Assembly: GCF_963082655.1 (NCBI RefSeq)
Contig: NC_081552.1
Span: 71,986,707 to 72,050,706, forward strand
DNA length: 64,000 nt
Origin: Stomoxys calcitrans
Lineage: Eukaryota > Arthropoda > Insecta > Diptera > Muscidae
Direction of reading: 5' to 3'
Within the stretch, counting starts at the first letter, position 1; each line of letters begins with the position of its first letter. The translations under genes and the position numbers were made by a program. The notes below the pieces were generated by a model. It was given only the letters and a program-made list of their open reading frames with translations, had not been told where the DNA came from and did no database searches. Positions 1-11,460 of this stretch are shown here, one piece after another.

Positions 1-1680
1 TGGCAATTAAAGCAACTATACATCTGCCGGAACGTACTTGAACCAGAGCTGCTACGGTTTGCTGAGGGGGTTTAACTACCTCGGGTGCTATGGGGGCCGA
101 ATTGTCTGCAAGAACAGCATTCACACGGTACCTGGTTACCGCTTTTGCTACCATCTCCTCGTGAATAGACCATGACGATCCAACCTCATGACTTATTTTG
201 GATGACTGCTGCCAAAACTGGCCGGTATATAATTATGTCTTCGTAAGAGAAGGATCGCTCTGCTGTCGAGTCCACACTGGCGCTGACCCGTCAGTAGTCT
301 TATATGTAATCAACGCGGTTTCTCTTTCAGCACTCCAAGTGCGGCCGGAAAGTGACATGAAGACCTTGTTTCTTCTTCTAACTTTCTACAAATTCCATGG
401 GCACGGGATTGCTATAAGCACCACACTGAGTGGAACTTTGAGCTCTGGTTTGTGTGGTGTATATCTCAATCATGAGATGCTCAGCTGCGAGCTACCGGTC
501 GCGTCCACAGGTAGCGGATGTCGAGTGGTGAGTCTCAGTCAGAAGTTGGGCGGTAGCGGCACTTGCTTAAATACATAGTGCCTATGATGGTCGATATGAC
601 AAAGCGAGTTATTGGAGCCTTAAAATACCCAATGCCGATGACTTATCTATAGGAGCTTGATGAAGATCGCTACCTCCACATGCAAGTGTGGCTGCAACAA
701 CAACAAATTTCAGTATCAAGTGCGGTGGATCTGATGTAGACTGTCAAATGTGACACCAAGTATTTTGGGATAGGAATGGGTACGTTATGCAAATTTGCCG
801 ATGAACATTTCATTAGAAAGTTTAAAATTGAATCGGACAGCATTCATTGATTTGTGAGAAGTTTACCCCAGATTCAGTTCGTCATCCACTTTCATAATCA
901 TCTTCCGGCATGTTTCCCATTTCCACGTAGGGAACAATGTGGGATAAGGTTTGTTGGCAGAAATCTCAAAATTTCTTCCTGAGAAAACAAATCGGACGTC
1001 ATCAACGTGGGTGCCTGAAGCCATTATCATAGAATATGATACGGTTTCCATGCCGTCTGGAGGGTGTGGAATAGAAAATAGTTCTTTTCCCCATAATGGG
1101 GAACTTCCTACTTCACTCTACAGGACTTGGGGACTGGCTAAGACCTCGGTTGATATGAACAGTGATGGCGTGCGAAACAGTCATTGTGCTGTGTAATTAT
1201 TGGAGAATTTCAATGCTGATTCAAATTCAGCACTTTGAAATTTTCCTGATGCTCGGCACATGGAAATCACCCAAAAACGGCTCGAGAGGAGTCGTGCTTC
1301 AAGCCTCTTAGCGGCAAGAGATTAGAACTCGGTGTAACGAGTTGTCCTTGCACATTTTCTAGGCATTGAGAGCTATAAGAGTGTCTAGAGACAGGTTGAG
1401 GACTTAGGTCTAGTACTTACTCCCGGTATACTAGGTTCTTCAGCAACAGTGTTAACATTCCATCAGAACTCAGAGCTTTCGATGACTTGGCGCTGCGGAT
1501 GAAATTTGCAACTTCATAAAATAATTGTTCATCGGCTCGGTGGGGAAAAAAGCGACAAATGGCCTGTCAAAAGTTGTGGAGGTCCTATTATTCCCTATAC
1601 TGGGGTTCGAGGTGAATGGTGATCTTATCGTGTCTCCTGTCTTCCGTCTTGTCACTGAACTATTGAAAACTGCGCAAGAT
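1..1680 (-). mobile_element. Jockey-like LINE reverse transcriptase relic
   Basis: Degenerate minus-strand copy of the same non-LTR retroelement found at 10140-11460. Bases 1-190 match the segment around 10400-10560, and 860-1060 match the segment around 10840-11030, which lies just after the RT YADD box in the other copy. Translated minus-strand pieces give only short stretches, such as a 62-residue piece at 863-1051 and a 61-residue piece at 1470-1655, broken by stops and frameshifts. It is non-functional. The 5' and 3' limits are uncertain because the window starts inside the element. Classification rests on its relation to the better copy. Confidence 0.6.
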
Positions 1681-2099
1681 CTTTAAGAGTTATCACTTGC
1701 GAAGAGCTTATGTATCCATAGATTATGAGGTGATCAGTAAAAACTTGATCGCCTCATCATCATTCCACAGATTTAAAGTAATCACTACAATATTCCCCCG
1801 AGTGCCGTCACAGGGACAATTGCGCAATACCCGGCCATGACTCTGTGCAACACCCTAAGCGCAATATTGCCGAGCCAGTGCCGGGAAATGTACCTTTCTT
1901 GAAATTGAATTGCAATGGTCTCGAGATAGTAGATTTTATTGGTCTTATGTCCTTCTTGGTTTATGCGATCAAAAGCTGACCAACAACTGCAGTTGTCAAG
2001 GACAATGATGCCAACAATTTACCTGCAATAAAGCGTAAACAAATTTTAAAAAGGGTAAAAAACTACTAACCTCTATTTTTGGAAAATTTTACAAATGTA

Positions 2100-2335
2100 T
2101 TGGGTTGCCCAAAAAGTAATTGCGGATTTTTCATATAGTCGGCGTTGACAAATTTTTTCACAGCTTGTGACTCTGTAATTGCTTTCTTTCTTCTGTCAGT
2201 TATCAGCTGTAACTTTTAGCTTGCTTTAGAAAAAAAGTGTAAAAAAGTATATTTGATTAAAGTTCATTCTAAGTTTTATTAAAAATGCATTTACTTTCTT
2301 TTAAAAAATCCGCAATTACTTTTTGGGCAACCCAA
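2100..2335 (+). mobile_element. Mariner-derived MITE, copy 1 (236 bp)
   Basis: The ends form a perfect 32-bp terminal inverted repeat starting TTGGGTTGCCCAAAAAG, flanked by TA duplications at 2098-2099 and 2336-2337. The interior keeps a mariner 5' leader fused directly to its 3' end (GTATATTTGATTAAAG onward), so the whole transposase gene is missing. The termini and the 3' 80 bp match the mariner at 51729-52678. A second copy with the same length and the same internal junction lies at 19109-19344, so this is a propagated deletion derivative rather than an isolated decay product. Confidence 0.93.
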
Positions 2336-2356
2336 TAATACGCATATATAATTTTA

Positions 2357-2880
2357 CTAGCTGAGCCTGGCCCGCTCTGCTGCACCCGATAATGCTTTGT
2401 TGGAAAGAACTCTTAATTTGGAAATTTCTGCCTAATTTCAGTTGAAAATGTATTACACTTTTCCTGTGGATTTTTCTACTCTCATATACCACTTATTTGA
2501 ACCCCAATAAGTAAAAGTCCTGTTTAAGGGTGTGGTGGATTCCCAGAGACTTGGTCTCAAAAGTGGAAGTCAATTTCGTGGAAGTGGGAGTCAAGATCTT
2601 TCATTATAGATCCATACTGCTATGGTCGGTAAATATGTCCGATTGAGGGTTTTTTTAAGGGTGGGGTGACCTACTTAGTCCCACAATTGGATATCAGATT
2701 CGTTTTCTACTCTCAAACACCTTTAATTTGATATCCATATTGTAGAGATTGATCAATAAATCCGTTTGATGGGTTTTGGGGGTGGGCGGCAAACACAATT
2801 TCGATTAAATCGCCCTACCCATTTCCGAGATCTGGTGTTTTTGAAAATTATGGTAAGGAGGAGGGTGGGAAAGTTAAAAA
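2357..2880 (-). mobile_element. Helitron-like repeat fragment (3' part)
   Basis: Reverse-strand fragment of the minisatellite-bearing repeat seen at 38758-41060. Its 3' terminus reads CTAG when reverse-complemented, preceded by the GC-rich end with GGGCCAGG-type sequence. Several degenerate units of roughly 100-135 bp follow, with the recurring theme 'gggactcaaatgaaaggtattt'-like text interrupted by C-rich blocks. The opposite side stops near the 'ccgagatctgg' block, so the 5' end is missing. It starts 20 bp after the mariner MITE. The Helitron assignment is an inference from the TC...CTAG ends of the fuller copy. Confidence 0.5.
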
Positions 2881-3359
2881 CTAATGCCGCAAACAACCGC
2901 AACGAAATTCTTATGTTATATTTTTCTTTTTTCCAAGGACCGATAGGTTTTCATAACAAAGATAATTGCTGAACGATCAGTTTTGACCACTCTGTCCTCT
3001 TTCTGTTCATGTTGGCTTATCTAAATTAGGGCCATCCAAAAATTCGATCGAAAACAGCAGTAGATGGCGCTTATTTAAATATTAGTGCTACTTGCTTGGC
3101 GTGGCTTAACATTGATACTCATGTGGTAATTGCCAGGCCAGAAAATCTTGGTAGTCCGGCATATAGTTTTTCACATTGACCTCGCCTCGAAACTGATCAT
3201 CCCTTCTACAAGATTAAATAGTTCGACAAATAGCACACAAGCGAGATTGGTATCCGGATCGCTTGCGGAAGACACCTGTCCTTATATTCGGCCGTTTACC
3301 TATTTTGTGGAGTTTCTCCATATCCAGGAACTCAAATCGGGGTAATTTGCAAGCAACGT
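2881..3359. other. Unassigned sequence, no gene seen
   Basis: Contains no convincing coding region, RNA gene or recognised repeat. Two short open frames (about 70 codons) have no recognisable motif. It is probably old transposon debris, since it lies between two transposon relics. Confidence 0.4.
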
Positions 3360-3745
3360 TAAGAGCGCTACGATGAGGCTCATTTCTGGTTGAATGGCTT
3401 CGTCAATAAGCAAAATATGCGTTATTGGGCAGACAGCAATTCACTTGTACTCCACGAGTCATCAAGCTTCCCGAAAAAATTACCGTTTGGAGCGGTTTAT
3501 GGGCCGGCAGCATCATTGGGCCGAACTTCTTCCGAGATGATCAATACTGGCACGTTACTGTAAATATATTTGGCCCCAATTGGATAATATGATCTTGGAG
3601 GACATATGGTTCCAACAGGACGGCGCCACAAGCTGCACATCGAATGTCACACTCTCACGAAATTGGTCCGGTTCGATTTCAACCGTGGCCTTGGTTTCTC
3701 GCCACTGTGGTATCAAAATGGACTTAAAAATTTCCAAATGAGTCT
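3360..3745 (+). pseudogene. Tc1/mariner-superfamily transposase relic
   Basis: From about 3372 the plus strand translates to a DEAHFWLNG-like block, then VNKQN, and after frameshifts VWSGLWAGSIIGPNFF and FQQDGATS. These are hallmarks of a common insect transposase of the Tc1/mariner (IS630-like) superfamily; the DEAHFW and QQDGA aspartates are the first two catalytic positions. Several frameshifts and the missing C-terminal catalytic region make it a pseudogene. A second relic of the same family is at 41349-41850 and retains the C-terminal part. Confidence 0.65.
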
Positions 3746-4089
3746 GTAAAGGACTGCCACTCTTACCTAACCTAATCTATGGCACACACCTCCGCTTGTA
3801 AGACCCTTTACTCATCTTACAGTGTCCACAGCAAGGTCTTCGGAGTAGGTTACGTTGAAAAGAGGGTGCGGATATTAATCCACCGCATGCCACTATGGAC
3901 ATACCCTTAATCCAGTAATCGACTTGTTGTGCGCTCTAAATACTACAAAAGTAACCTCGTAAAAGAAAATCCAAGTTAGGAATTCGGTGCTACTAACAAA
4001 ATCCTTAATTGTTTTCCATTCCACACCTTTAATTTGTGTCCCCACTTAAGTACCGGTGTCCTTTAGCCGCGAAAGCCGGGCAATGACTT

Positions 4090-4760
4090 AGGAAATGCTC
4101 CAACGCCTCATCATCTAGCCCACATGTCGCACCGTTGAGCTCGTTGTCCTATGTGTCCCGTTATGATACTAAAAGCTATACTGACATCCTTCTTACTTCC
4201 TTTCAGTAATAGCCTCGTCCTCTCACGATCCGGATCACCCAATAGGATTTCCGCCGTCCAACCGATTGTTTCGCTATTCCACGGTGTTGGATGCGCGTTC
4301 GTCACCCACGCCATTAACACAGACTGCGTCGACCCGAAAGGCTTCGGGTTAACTAAGTTTATTGACGGCAGTTCTCTGGCCTGCACTGCCAAATCGTTTG
4401 CCCTTTCATTCCCCCTTACTCCGTTATGGCCCGACACCCAAACCATGCGGATTGTGCCATCCTCAGAGAAGGCGTTAATCTCCTTCTTACATTCCAAGAT
4501 TTTTCGTGACATTGCCGTCCTGGTTGTTATTGCTATAATGGGCATTTTACTGTCCGTAGAGATGTTCACACTCGACGTCCTCCCGTTAGCACCACACCAC
4601 ATTCCGTGATCGCCCGCATCTCCGCCTGCAGGACCGTATTATGGTCAGGCAGTCTAAAACAGATCGCAGTCCCTGGGTTCTCAATGTAGACCCTCAGGAC
4701 CACTCTATCCTCTAGCTCTGATCCATCCGTGTAACATGATCTTCCAGATGGCAATACTAG
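4090..4760 (-). pseudogene. LINE RNase H domain (degenerate)
   Basis: RNase H of the ORF2 polyprotein, which in active elements degrades the RNA strand after reverse transcription. Visible catalytic blocks on the minus strand are CYTDGSE (first Asp near 4726), LQAEMRAI (Glu), STDSK (Asp) and GNERANDLA. The last block normally has Asp where this copy has Asn, so the fourth acidic residue is lost. A frame change occurs near 4600. Downstream, toward 4090, is a HIGQRAQRC block followed by an LEHFLSHCPAF-like Cys/His tail, as in related insect elements. Confidence 0.75.
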
Positions 4761-5099
4761 GGTTCCCTCAATCCAAGACTGCGCCTCTGGCAGCAGTGCC
4801 ACGCACTCGACCTCAAGTGTCGTTTCAGGTATTCGATCGGAAAACTCTTCCATTCCTTCCAGGTTTCCTAGCGTCGTCTCGATTATTCCGCGATAGTATG
4901 CTTCCATACTCAATCCATTCTCCCATCGCTTTAATCTCATATCCGCAATGGCTGCCTTACACTTTATCTGTATGTCTATGGTTCGGATACCTAGAATGGT
5001 TTCCGTTGCCCCAGTGGACGTGGTACTCATCGCTCCGCCTATGTCAGTACAACATGTTCTCTGAACCTGTTGTATAATCCTAACTTTGCACTTTTTCTC

Positions 5100-6530
5100 A
5101 AATCGAAGTCCACCAAACTACTGTAGGGCCAGTGGACTATCCTCGTATTCAGGCCCTATTTCGAGCCTACGGCCCGTCTACATAGTGCCCATCATCTGTG
5201 AGCCTTCTCGGTACGCTTCTGAATGTGACATTGTCAGATATCGAAATCGTTCTATTGCGGAAACGTGGTGTGTTAAATTAGCACACCTTTGTCTTCCTCG
5301 TGAACAAGCTGGTTTCGGTATTTCTGGGTTAACATTTAGACCTCTGGGTCTAGCACAGTCGTATGCCATCTGCAGCACCCTTTCGGCCCTTCTGCGCCCT
5401 TTCTGGTTGGGATCCTTACCCCTGAAGGTGCCATCACACTACATGTTCTTGTCTTATGACATGTCCAATTTTGCCATTGTTAAAGTTGCACACGTAGATA
5501 CGAATAAAAATAACACTAAAAAATCACTTTTGAAAACAGCACTGTTATTTTTTCGATTAGAGTGGTGCTCTATTCCTTCTGATAAAAGCACAAAGAAATC
5601 AGCTGTTTTTGTTGTAAGCTGAATGAAAGCAACCCCAAATTAAATTGTTTTCACAACTTTAACAACTAGTAACAATCAGCTTTTGCTCATATATTTAAGT
5701 TGTGTTATACAAAAATAGCATACTATTGTAGTATAATAGCAAAAATGATGAATCGTATGTAAGTTGGCAAATTTGACACGCCCTAAAAAGTCTTATTACA
5801 TTGTCTGCATAGCACACGGGTTCAAGTCCCTCCTCAGTCAGCATCCGTAATAGGTTATTTATGATGCCGCCCTGTGGCGTGCGTTTCTTAGCATATGGTT
5901 TATCTAGTCTCTAAGGACCCGGTCCTCCCGGTACTGGTCTAAGGATTGGATCAATGTGTTGGTCCGCACATTGTTAAACGCCCCCTCGGTGCCAATGCAA
6001 ACCGCCAATGTGTACGTCTTGGCATCGAAGGATTCTTCTATTTTACCTTCCCTTGACATAGGCATGCTGTCTGTATTTGAGCAGTTCGCTGGATTTCCTA
6101 CTCTTTATAATGGTGTCCACAATACGTTCCATGGTTTTGAGTAGAAAGGACGTAAGGCTTATAGGTCTGTAGGCCTTTGGTGTCGCATAACTTGCCTGGA
6201 CGGGCTTGGGTACAAATACCACCCTTGCCTCCTGCCAGGCTTGCGGAGTACATGTGTGCAAGTCCTAGGCACGTTGTTAAAATAGCTGTAAGATGAGGAG
6301 GCCTCCTTTTGTAGTAACGCCAGAAGAATTCTATCAGGTCCGGGTGACTTAAATGGTTTGAAGTGCCTCAAGGAGTCCTTCACCATAAATTCCGTTATGA
6401 TAAGCATTCGACAAACCTCATTATTCCACGATTCCGGTGTCTCCGTGAGTGGTGGCGTATCATGTGGGAAATGCGTTTTTATCAAAAGCTTTAACTTGAC
6501 CTCCGTTGTCTCTGCTCTCACGCCCATGTC
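5100..6530 (-). pseudogene. LINE reverse transcriptase domain (degenerate)
   Basis: RT of the same element. Minus-strand landmarks in order are SPGPDRILLALLQKE (fingers, about 6340), PKAYRPISLTS (about 6150), GAFNNVRT (about 5960), the active-site box YADN (about 5810; normal is YADD) and CARPRGLNVNPE (about 5340). The second active-site Asp is replaced by Asn, and multiple frameshifts separate the blocks. An unrelated stretch of about 350 bp sits directly after the YADN box, splitting the palm from the RGKDPN segment. No active enzyme can be made from it. Confidence 0.78.
5440..5795. mobile_element. Small insertion splitting the LINE RT (possible MITE)
   Basis: RT coding is continuous on both sides (YADNVIRLF before, RGKDPNQ after), but about 350 bp of AT-rich noncoding DNA separates them. 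The two sides carry imperfect inverted similarity: GACATGTCCAATTTTGCC at about 5458 versus the reverse complement of the stretch at about 5765-5780, GGCGTGTCAAATTTGCC. This suggests a short non-autonomous DNA transposon. A clean target duplication could not be fixed by eye, so the exact ends and superfamily are open. Confidence 0.5.
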
Positions 6531-7109
6531 GTCTACTAACGTTTCAGATTGGACATGGGTTTTTGAGAGAAACTTTTTTATCTTGGCGGCTTCATTAACG
6601 CTATCGACCTGTTCGCAGAAGTGCTTCCAGGAGGCACGTTTTATCGATCTGATAATCTTCTATCTTCTATTCCTAAAGCCGTATGTATAACACATCCCAA
6701 TAAACTTTCGCTTCCTTTCGACGTACTCGGTAATAAAGTTTGCGGACTTCTTCCCCAATATTGCGAATCTTCCCGGTCATCCAGGGTTTTTCTTGGTCTG
6801 ATTTCCTTCCCCGAAGAGGAAAACTATCTTCGAAAGGCTCCACCAGTGCAATCGTAATCCTCGTGACATTGTCGTCAATGTCTTCTATGCTTGGACAAGC
6901 TAAATTATATTGTCCAAGTCTTCTTCTGAGTATTTTTGGCCAGTTGCTTTTCAACTTATTACGGAAGCTTATCGGATTCGGCGCTGGCGTGCTATTCTAA
7001 ATCTAATGTGATGATGGTCAGAGAAGGAATGATACAAGCACAGCTTGGCAGTATGGACCGGACGACTAGAAGATTTTGTTGATATTCGCACTAAAACGTA
7101 CAAAATGGT

Positions 7110-7385
7110 ACTTTATTTAGAGATTGAGCTATTACACGGAGCAGCAGCAAGAGCCATTGCCGTTGTCTAGCGTTCGAAGTCATTAATATAACTTCCAATA
7201 GATATTTGCAGTGTTGGCAATCAGTGTTAAATTCAGCTCTGTCTGTCAGTTCCTGCACCCAATAGCTACAACAATTTTGAAAAAAAGAAAAAAAATTGAG
7301 GTATCTTCACCAAATTCACAGTAACAAGAATTTTGGCAATTTCCGATTTTTGAAAAAATGTGGGGGGGTCCCCCCCGAAAAAATA
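7110..7385 (-). repeat. Dispersed repeat shared with 51110-51420
   Basis: The reverse complement matches 51110-51420. Shared blocks include CTTCGAACGCTAGACAACGG, the 'tgctgctccgtgt' segment and 'ggttgcaggaactgac'-like text. No coding potential is seen. It abuts the I-superclade LINE on one side and a DINE-like array on the other. The family is not recognised. Confidence 0.55.
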
Positions 7386-7650
7386 AAATCCTGGCTACGT
7401 CCCTGGCTGCTATATACACCGATCTGCCGATAAAGGGTCTAATGCCCATAAATGCTTTTTTTTATCCGATTTCGCTGAAACTTAAAACATTGAGTAGTTT
7501 AAGGCTTCCCGACATCTGACCCATATATGGTTCAGATCGGACTATATTTATATATAGCTGCGATATATACCGATCTGCCGATAAAGGGTCTGAAGCCCAT
7601 AGAAGATTGCGCTGAAATTTGAAACAGCGGGTTATTTTAAGCCTACTGAT

Positions 7651-7958
7651 AAATTGCAAATTTTGCCCATGAACATTCCACTAAGGAACAAGGGCAAACT
7701 TCTCACATAGCAATGAGTGCAGTCCGATTCAAGTTTAAGCTCAATGATAAGGGGCCTCCTTTTTATAGCCGAGTCGGAATGGCGTGCTACAGTGCGACAC
7801 CTTTTTGGAGAGAAGTTTTACATGGCATAGTACCTTACAAATGTTGCCAGCATTAGAAGGGGAAAACTACCGCTGAAAATTTTGTTCTGATGGTCTCGCC
7901 AGGATTTGAACCCAGGCGTTCAGTGTTATAGGCGGACATGCTAACTTCTCCGCTACGG
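7651..7958 (-). mobile_element. tRNA-derived SINE, copy a
   Basis: On the minus strand this starts with a tRNA-like head (AGCGGAGAAGTTAGC A-box region, GGTTCAAATCC B box), then GCGAGACCATCAG, a conserved body containing 'ggagagaagttttaca' in reverse, and the tail 'ttgcccctgttccttagtgg' reading toward a GCAAAATTTGCAATTT end. The body matches copies at 47548, 53001, 54726 and 62756. RNA polymerase III transcription and LINE-driven mobility are expected for such elements; the LINE partner is not known. Confidence 0.85.
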
Positions 7959-7975
7959 ATTTACTTCTGCGCTAC

Positions 7976-8050
7976 TTGAATCGGATGGCACTCATTGATA
8001 GGTGAGAAGTTTGCCCCTGTTCCTTAGTGGAATGTTCATAGGCAAAATTT
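7976..8050 (+). mobile_element. SINE tail fragment, inverted next to copy a
   Basis: About 75 bp matching the 3' tail of the SINE (GCACTCATTGATA, TGTTCCTTAGTGG, GGCAAAATTTG) but in plus orientation, 18 bp from the head of copy a. The two tails could pair as an inverted repeat. The head and body are missing. Confidence 0.75.
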
Positions 8051-8556
8051 GATATTTGCCATATAGACCGATCTCCCGATAACGGGTTTAATGCCCATAA
8101 ATGGTTTATTTTTCATACGATTTCGCTGAATTTGGAACAGAGCGTAATTTTAAGCCTACCAATATCCGACCCAAATATGGTACAGATCGGACTATATTAA
8201 TTTATAGCTGTCATATAGACCGATCTGCCAATAAAGGGACTGAAGCCCATAAAAGCTTTATTTATTACCTGATATCGCTGAAATTTGAAACAGTAAGTTC
8301 TTCTGAGCCTACCGATATCCAACCTTAATATGGTTCAGATTTGTTTATATTTGGATATAGCTGCCAAAACGACCGATATTTTGTTCAACAAAATTGAATA
8401 GAGACTTATATATTTTAGATGTATGTGCCAAATTTGGGTGCTTAAGTTATCCAATTTTCACCGGGTTGTGACGAAAAGGGGTTTACATATATACCCGAGG
8501 TGGTGGGTATCCAAAGATCGGCCCAGCCTAACTTAATGCCTTTTTACTTGTTATAT

Positions 8557-8639
8557 TTTAACCCTACATGCAAAATGACCAAAGTATCCTTTAACGAAAT
8601 AATATATATTCATTCCGTCCCATACATTTCGAAACGCAC
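8557..8639. other. Short spacer without features
   Basis: Follows the DINE-like terminus directly; nothing recognisable. Confidence 0.3.
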
Positions 8640-8860
8640 ATCTTCCGTTTTTTTACGTACATTTTGTAGTTACGTTATATTACGTAACCGAACGTTGCGT
8701 TACATCATATTGCATTTCGTTACGCCATCTTAAGTAATGTTACGTTACGTTATAATACGTTACTTTGTGTTGCGTAACTTAACAGTTTAACTATAGTTTA
8801 CGCTATTTAACGTTATCTCACTTGACTTTGCGTCACTGTACGTTACGTTACTCCATCATA
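8640..8860. repeat. Degenerate TACGT-rich simple repeat
   Basis: More than a dozen occurrences of ACGTTA/TACGT-type words within 220 bp, for example GTTACGTTACGTTA. The motif is spaced irregularly, so this is an eroded pentamer/hexamer array. No open frame uses it. Confidence 0.7.
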
Positions 8861-10139
8861 CGTCACAATTTTATAAAAAATACAATTCCATACAAAAATG
8901 TATTTAAAGTTAAAATGAAATTTGTGGAAAATTTCCTCTAGAATCAGATTTCGCAAATGTTTAACAAATAAAAGTTTTCGGAAAATTTTCTATATTAATG
9001 AAATTTCTGAAAATGTTTTACAAAATTCGATTCGGAATTCGATTTAAAAAAAAATTCAATTTTTATAGAAAAAAATATTTTGAAAAAAATTCCAATAGAA
9101 ATGCAGAAAAATGTTTCCGGGGACATTAAATTTCTAATTTTTTTTTTTGAAATCAAATAAAATGTTGATAAAATTTCTTTTATAAATGAAAATTTGGTCA
9201 CTGTTGTATGCCCAGACAGTGTTGAAGTAATGCATTTCCATTTCCCAGCAGTTTGGCATCAGCTGTTTGCCAAAAAATATTTTTAATGTGAATGTAAACT
9301 TTGTTACTTTTTTTTACTACTATTATTATTATCTTTTATAATTTATGATAATAGGTCTGATAAGGCCTACTTATCGCATCATTTCTACGCCTCCCGGCAT
9401 TGCAATTTTTACATTGTTGCTGATCTTTATCAGTTTAACCCATATACAAAAGTGTTCCAATCTCTTTTGAGGGGGAACATTTTGCAAATCATGACCATGA
9501 GCATTAATTATTGGTGAGTTAAAGTCTGAAAAGGTCTGAAAGGTAGACGCCATCAAAGCCCTACAGATTGCAGTGGAAGGCGGCTGACACATTTTTGAAT
9601 AAAAAAAGCCAACCATTTCAAAGAAACCTTTGCGTTGGGAGAGAACAGCAATAACTGCGTTATAATTTGCTTTTTTTTATTATTTTACTCATCGAAATGA
9701 GTTGTTTAGGTGATAAGGTGGTGATCCAATATCTCGACACTGATAAGAGCGGCAAAACATATGACATATGACATAAACAGGGAAGGCAAGAGAGAAAGAG
9801 GTGAGCAAGACGAGAATATAAAACTTAAATGAATTTTTTCGATAAACTTATTTGAGAGGTGAGTAGAGCTGCATATCTGACAATGGGTATGAGCTATAGT
9901 TAAGCCAACAAGGGAGTGTTTCTCTGACATAATGTTGGACAGAAAATGTTGTAAAATCGCTTTATCGGGTACGAATAACGGGGGAAGTGTAGAATCGTTT
10001 GTCCTTTCCTAGTTGGGAAAGTCCAATTCCGATGGTGGAACTTAGGCTTCAAGGAATCGGCTTCTTTACAGCGATCCTGAGGGTGGTGTGGGGACGTCGT
10101 TAGTATATTACGGCAACAACCTTTCAAATGGCAAAGACC
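8861..10139. other. Noncoding AT-rich stretch, no gene seen
   Basis: 8900-9190 is rich in GAAAATTT / AAATTTC words reminiscent of the 29-bp minisatellite at 60681-62659, but without a regular period. 9190-10139 has no recognised repeat. Short open frames (74-81 codons) carry no motif. Confidence 0.4.
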
Positions 10140-11460
10140 AGATGTGTGGGTATAATTTACATTTTATTTATGGGATGGAGTGGGGATTCGCGACGATGTG
10201 ATTAGGTAGCAAGCCAGTGGAAAAACAGACCAAGGGGCCCATCGACGGACATCGGGCACGGATAAAATTGAAGTTTAAAGTTGCGTCCGCAGGGATCTGG
10301 GTCTGAGTCGAGTGGGTCTGGCCGGGCAGTTAAACAGGTGACGTGTATCGTGCGTATCGTATCATACATCTTGCAAGTCAGCATCAATCCTAGCTCTCTA
10401 AGAATTGAGGCGGCTGCATCTACCGGAACGTAATTGAGCCAGAACGGCTCTGGTTTGCCGGGGGAGGTCGATTTCTTCAGGTGCAATGTGAGGCGGTCGT
10501 TCTCCAAGGACTACATTCACTCGGTAGGCAATTACCGCATCTGCTACCGTGTCTGCATGAATGTTGTTTAGACCTGCTTGATATGCCGCTTGATCTAGAG
10601 GTTCTCTCTTGTAGCGCTGAACCTCACGCTCTAGATCATGTAATAGATCTACCTTAAGGCTTCTGGGCGATGGATATCTATCCACAAGATGGTAATTGGG
10701 ATAGTCTCTGCGATAACAGGCCAAATGGTATTGCTTAGACAGCATGTAGTTATGTCTTCGCACGCAGATTGCTGTGGCATGTGGGGAAAATGTGTAAGAG
10801 CTGTCAAATATGACGCCAAGTATTTTGGGACACTTGATGGTCGGAATCATTTCTCCAATGTGTGTAGTGAACAATGTGGCTGAAGATTTGGTGGCGGATA
10901 TCTTCAGATTTCTTGTAGTGAAATATGAGCCAAGTTCGTTGAGGTAGACGTTCAACCTATCGCAGATGTCGTCAATGGGTGGTGGCCTGATGCCATGATC
11001 GTACAATCGTCCGCATATGATACGATCTCGGTGAATGGAAATTCTCCTACGAGGCTCGGAAGGATTAATGCCTCAAGCGCTTTTGCTACAGGTGAGAGAA
11101 GGGAGATCGGGCTGTACTACTCCCCCAAACTCGGGTCCTTACCAGGCTACTGCACATTTTTCAGACATCGGAAACTATAAGTGTGTTCAAAGACAGGTGG
11201 AGGACAGTGGTAAGGTACTCAACTCCAGGTGAATCCAGATTCTTCAACAACAATGTAGAGATTCCGTCGGGGCCCAACGCCTTAGATGATTTGGCGCCAC
11301 GGATGACATTCGTAACTTCGCCCGCGGTAAATTGTGATGGTTGTTCATCGGCTCGGAGACCACGAATACGGTGAATGGCTCTCTGCCTTGCCCTGTCTCT
11401 CTCGGGATGCACAATAAATTGACGGTTGAACAACCTGTCGCATCTCTTCGGATCAGTCAT
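10140..11460 (-). mobile_element. Jockey-like LINE relic with internal RT deletion
   Basis: Minus-strand translation from 11460 gives the RT N-terminal block ALGPDGISTLLLKNL (about 11270) and a block resembling 'SPVAKALEALILPSL' (about 11080). It then jumps directly to FTEIVSYADDCTIMASG, with the YADD active site at about 11015, followed by LKISATKSSATLF and KILGVIFDSSYTF (thumb, about 10830). The missing middle of the palm indicates an internal deletion. The C-terminal Cys/His-like tail near 10340 is degenerate. Frames change at least three times, so the element is dead. It is the best copy of the family also present at 1-1680. Confidence 0.78.

Larger units (their letters stand above)
3985..7035 (-). 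mobile_element. I-superclade LINE, minus strand, decayed
   Basis: Reading the minus strand from 7035 to 3985 gives, in order: the end of an APE-type endonuclease with an SDHHHIRF-like block (about 7000-7030), a linker (6954-6673), reverse transcriptase (6530-5100) and RNase H (about 4730-4300). Endonuclease, RT and RNase H in one ORF2 is the architecture of I/R1/LOA-type non-LTR elements. Frames shift repeatedly and the element is interrupted by an insertion near 5440-5795. A plus-strand relative at 32290-34752 supplies the upstream part. It is 5'-truncated and inactive. Confidence 0.8.
7386..8556 (+). mobile_element. DINE-1/Helentron-like element, B type, 5'-truncated
   Basis: Tandem units of about 151-153 bp with the phrases 'accgatctgccgat', 'cgctgaaatttgaaacag' and 'tatagctgc', ending at about 8486-8556 with CCCGAGGTGGTGGGTATCC, a CGGCCCAGCC remnant of the terminal palindrome, and TTTTTACTTGTTATA. 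This end matches the 3' end of the complete B-type copy at 56197-58196. A SINE and a SINE tail (7651-8050) are inserted in it. Assignment to the DINE-1 group follows from the terminal hairpin and the tandem core; no helicase is encoded. Confidence 0.65.

Noticed and set aside
4151..5622. Plus-strand frames of 110-178 codons
   Set aside because: They are antisense to the LINE RNase H and RT coding regions.
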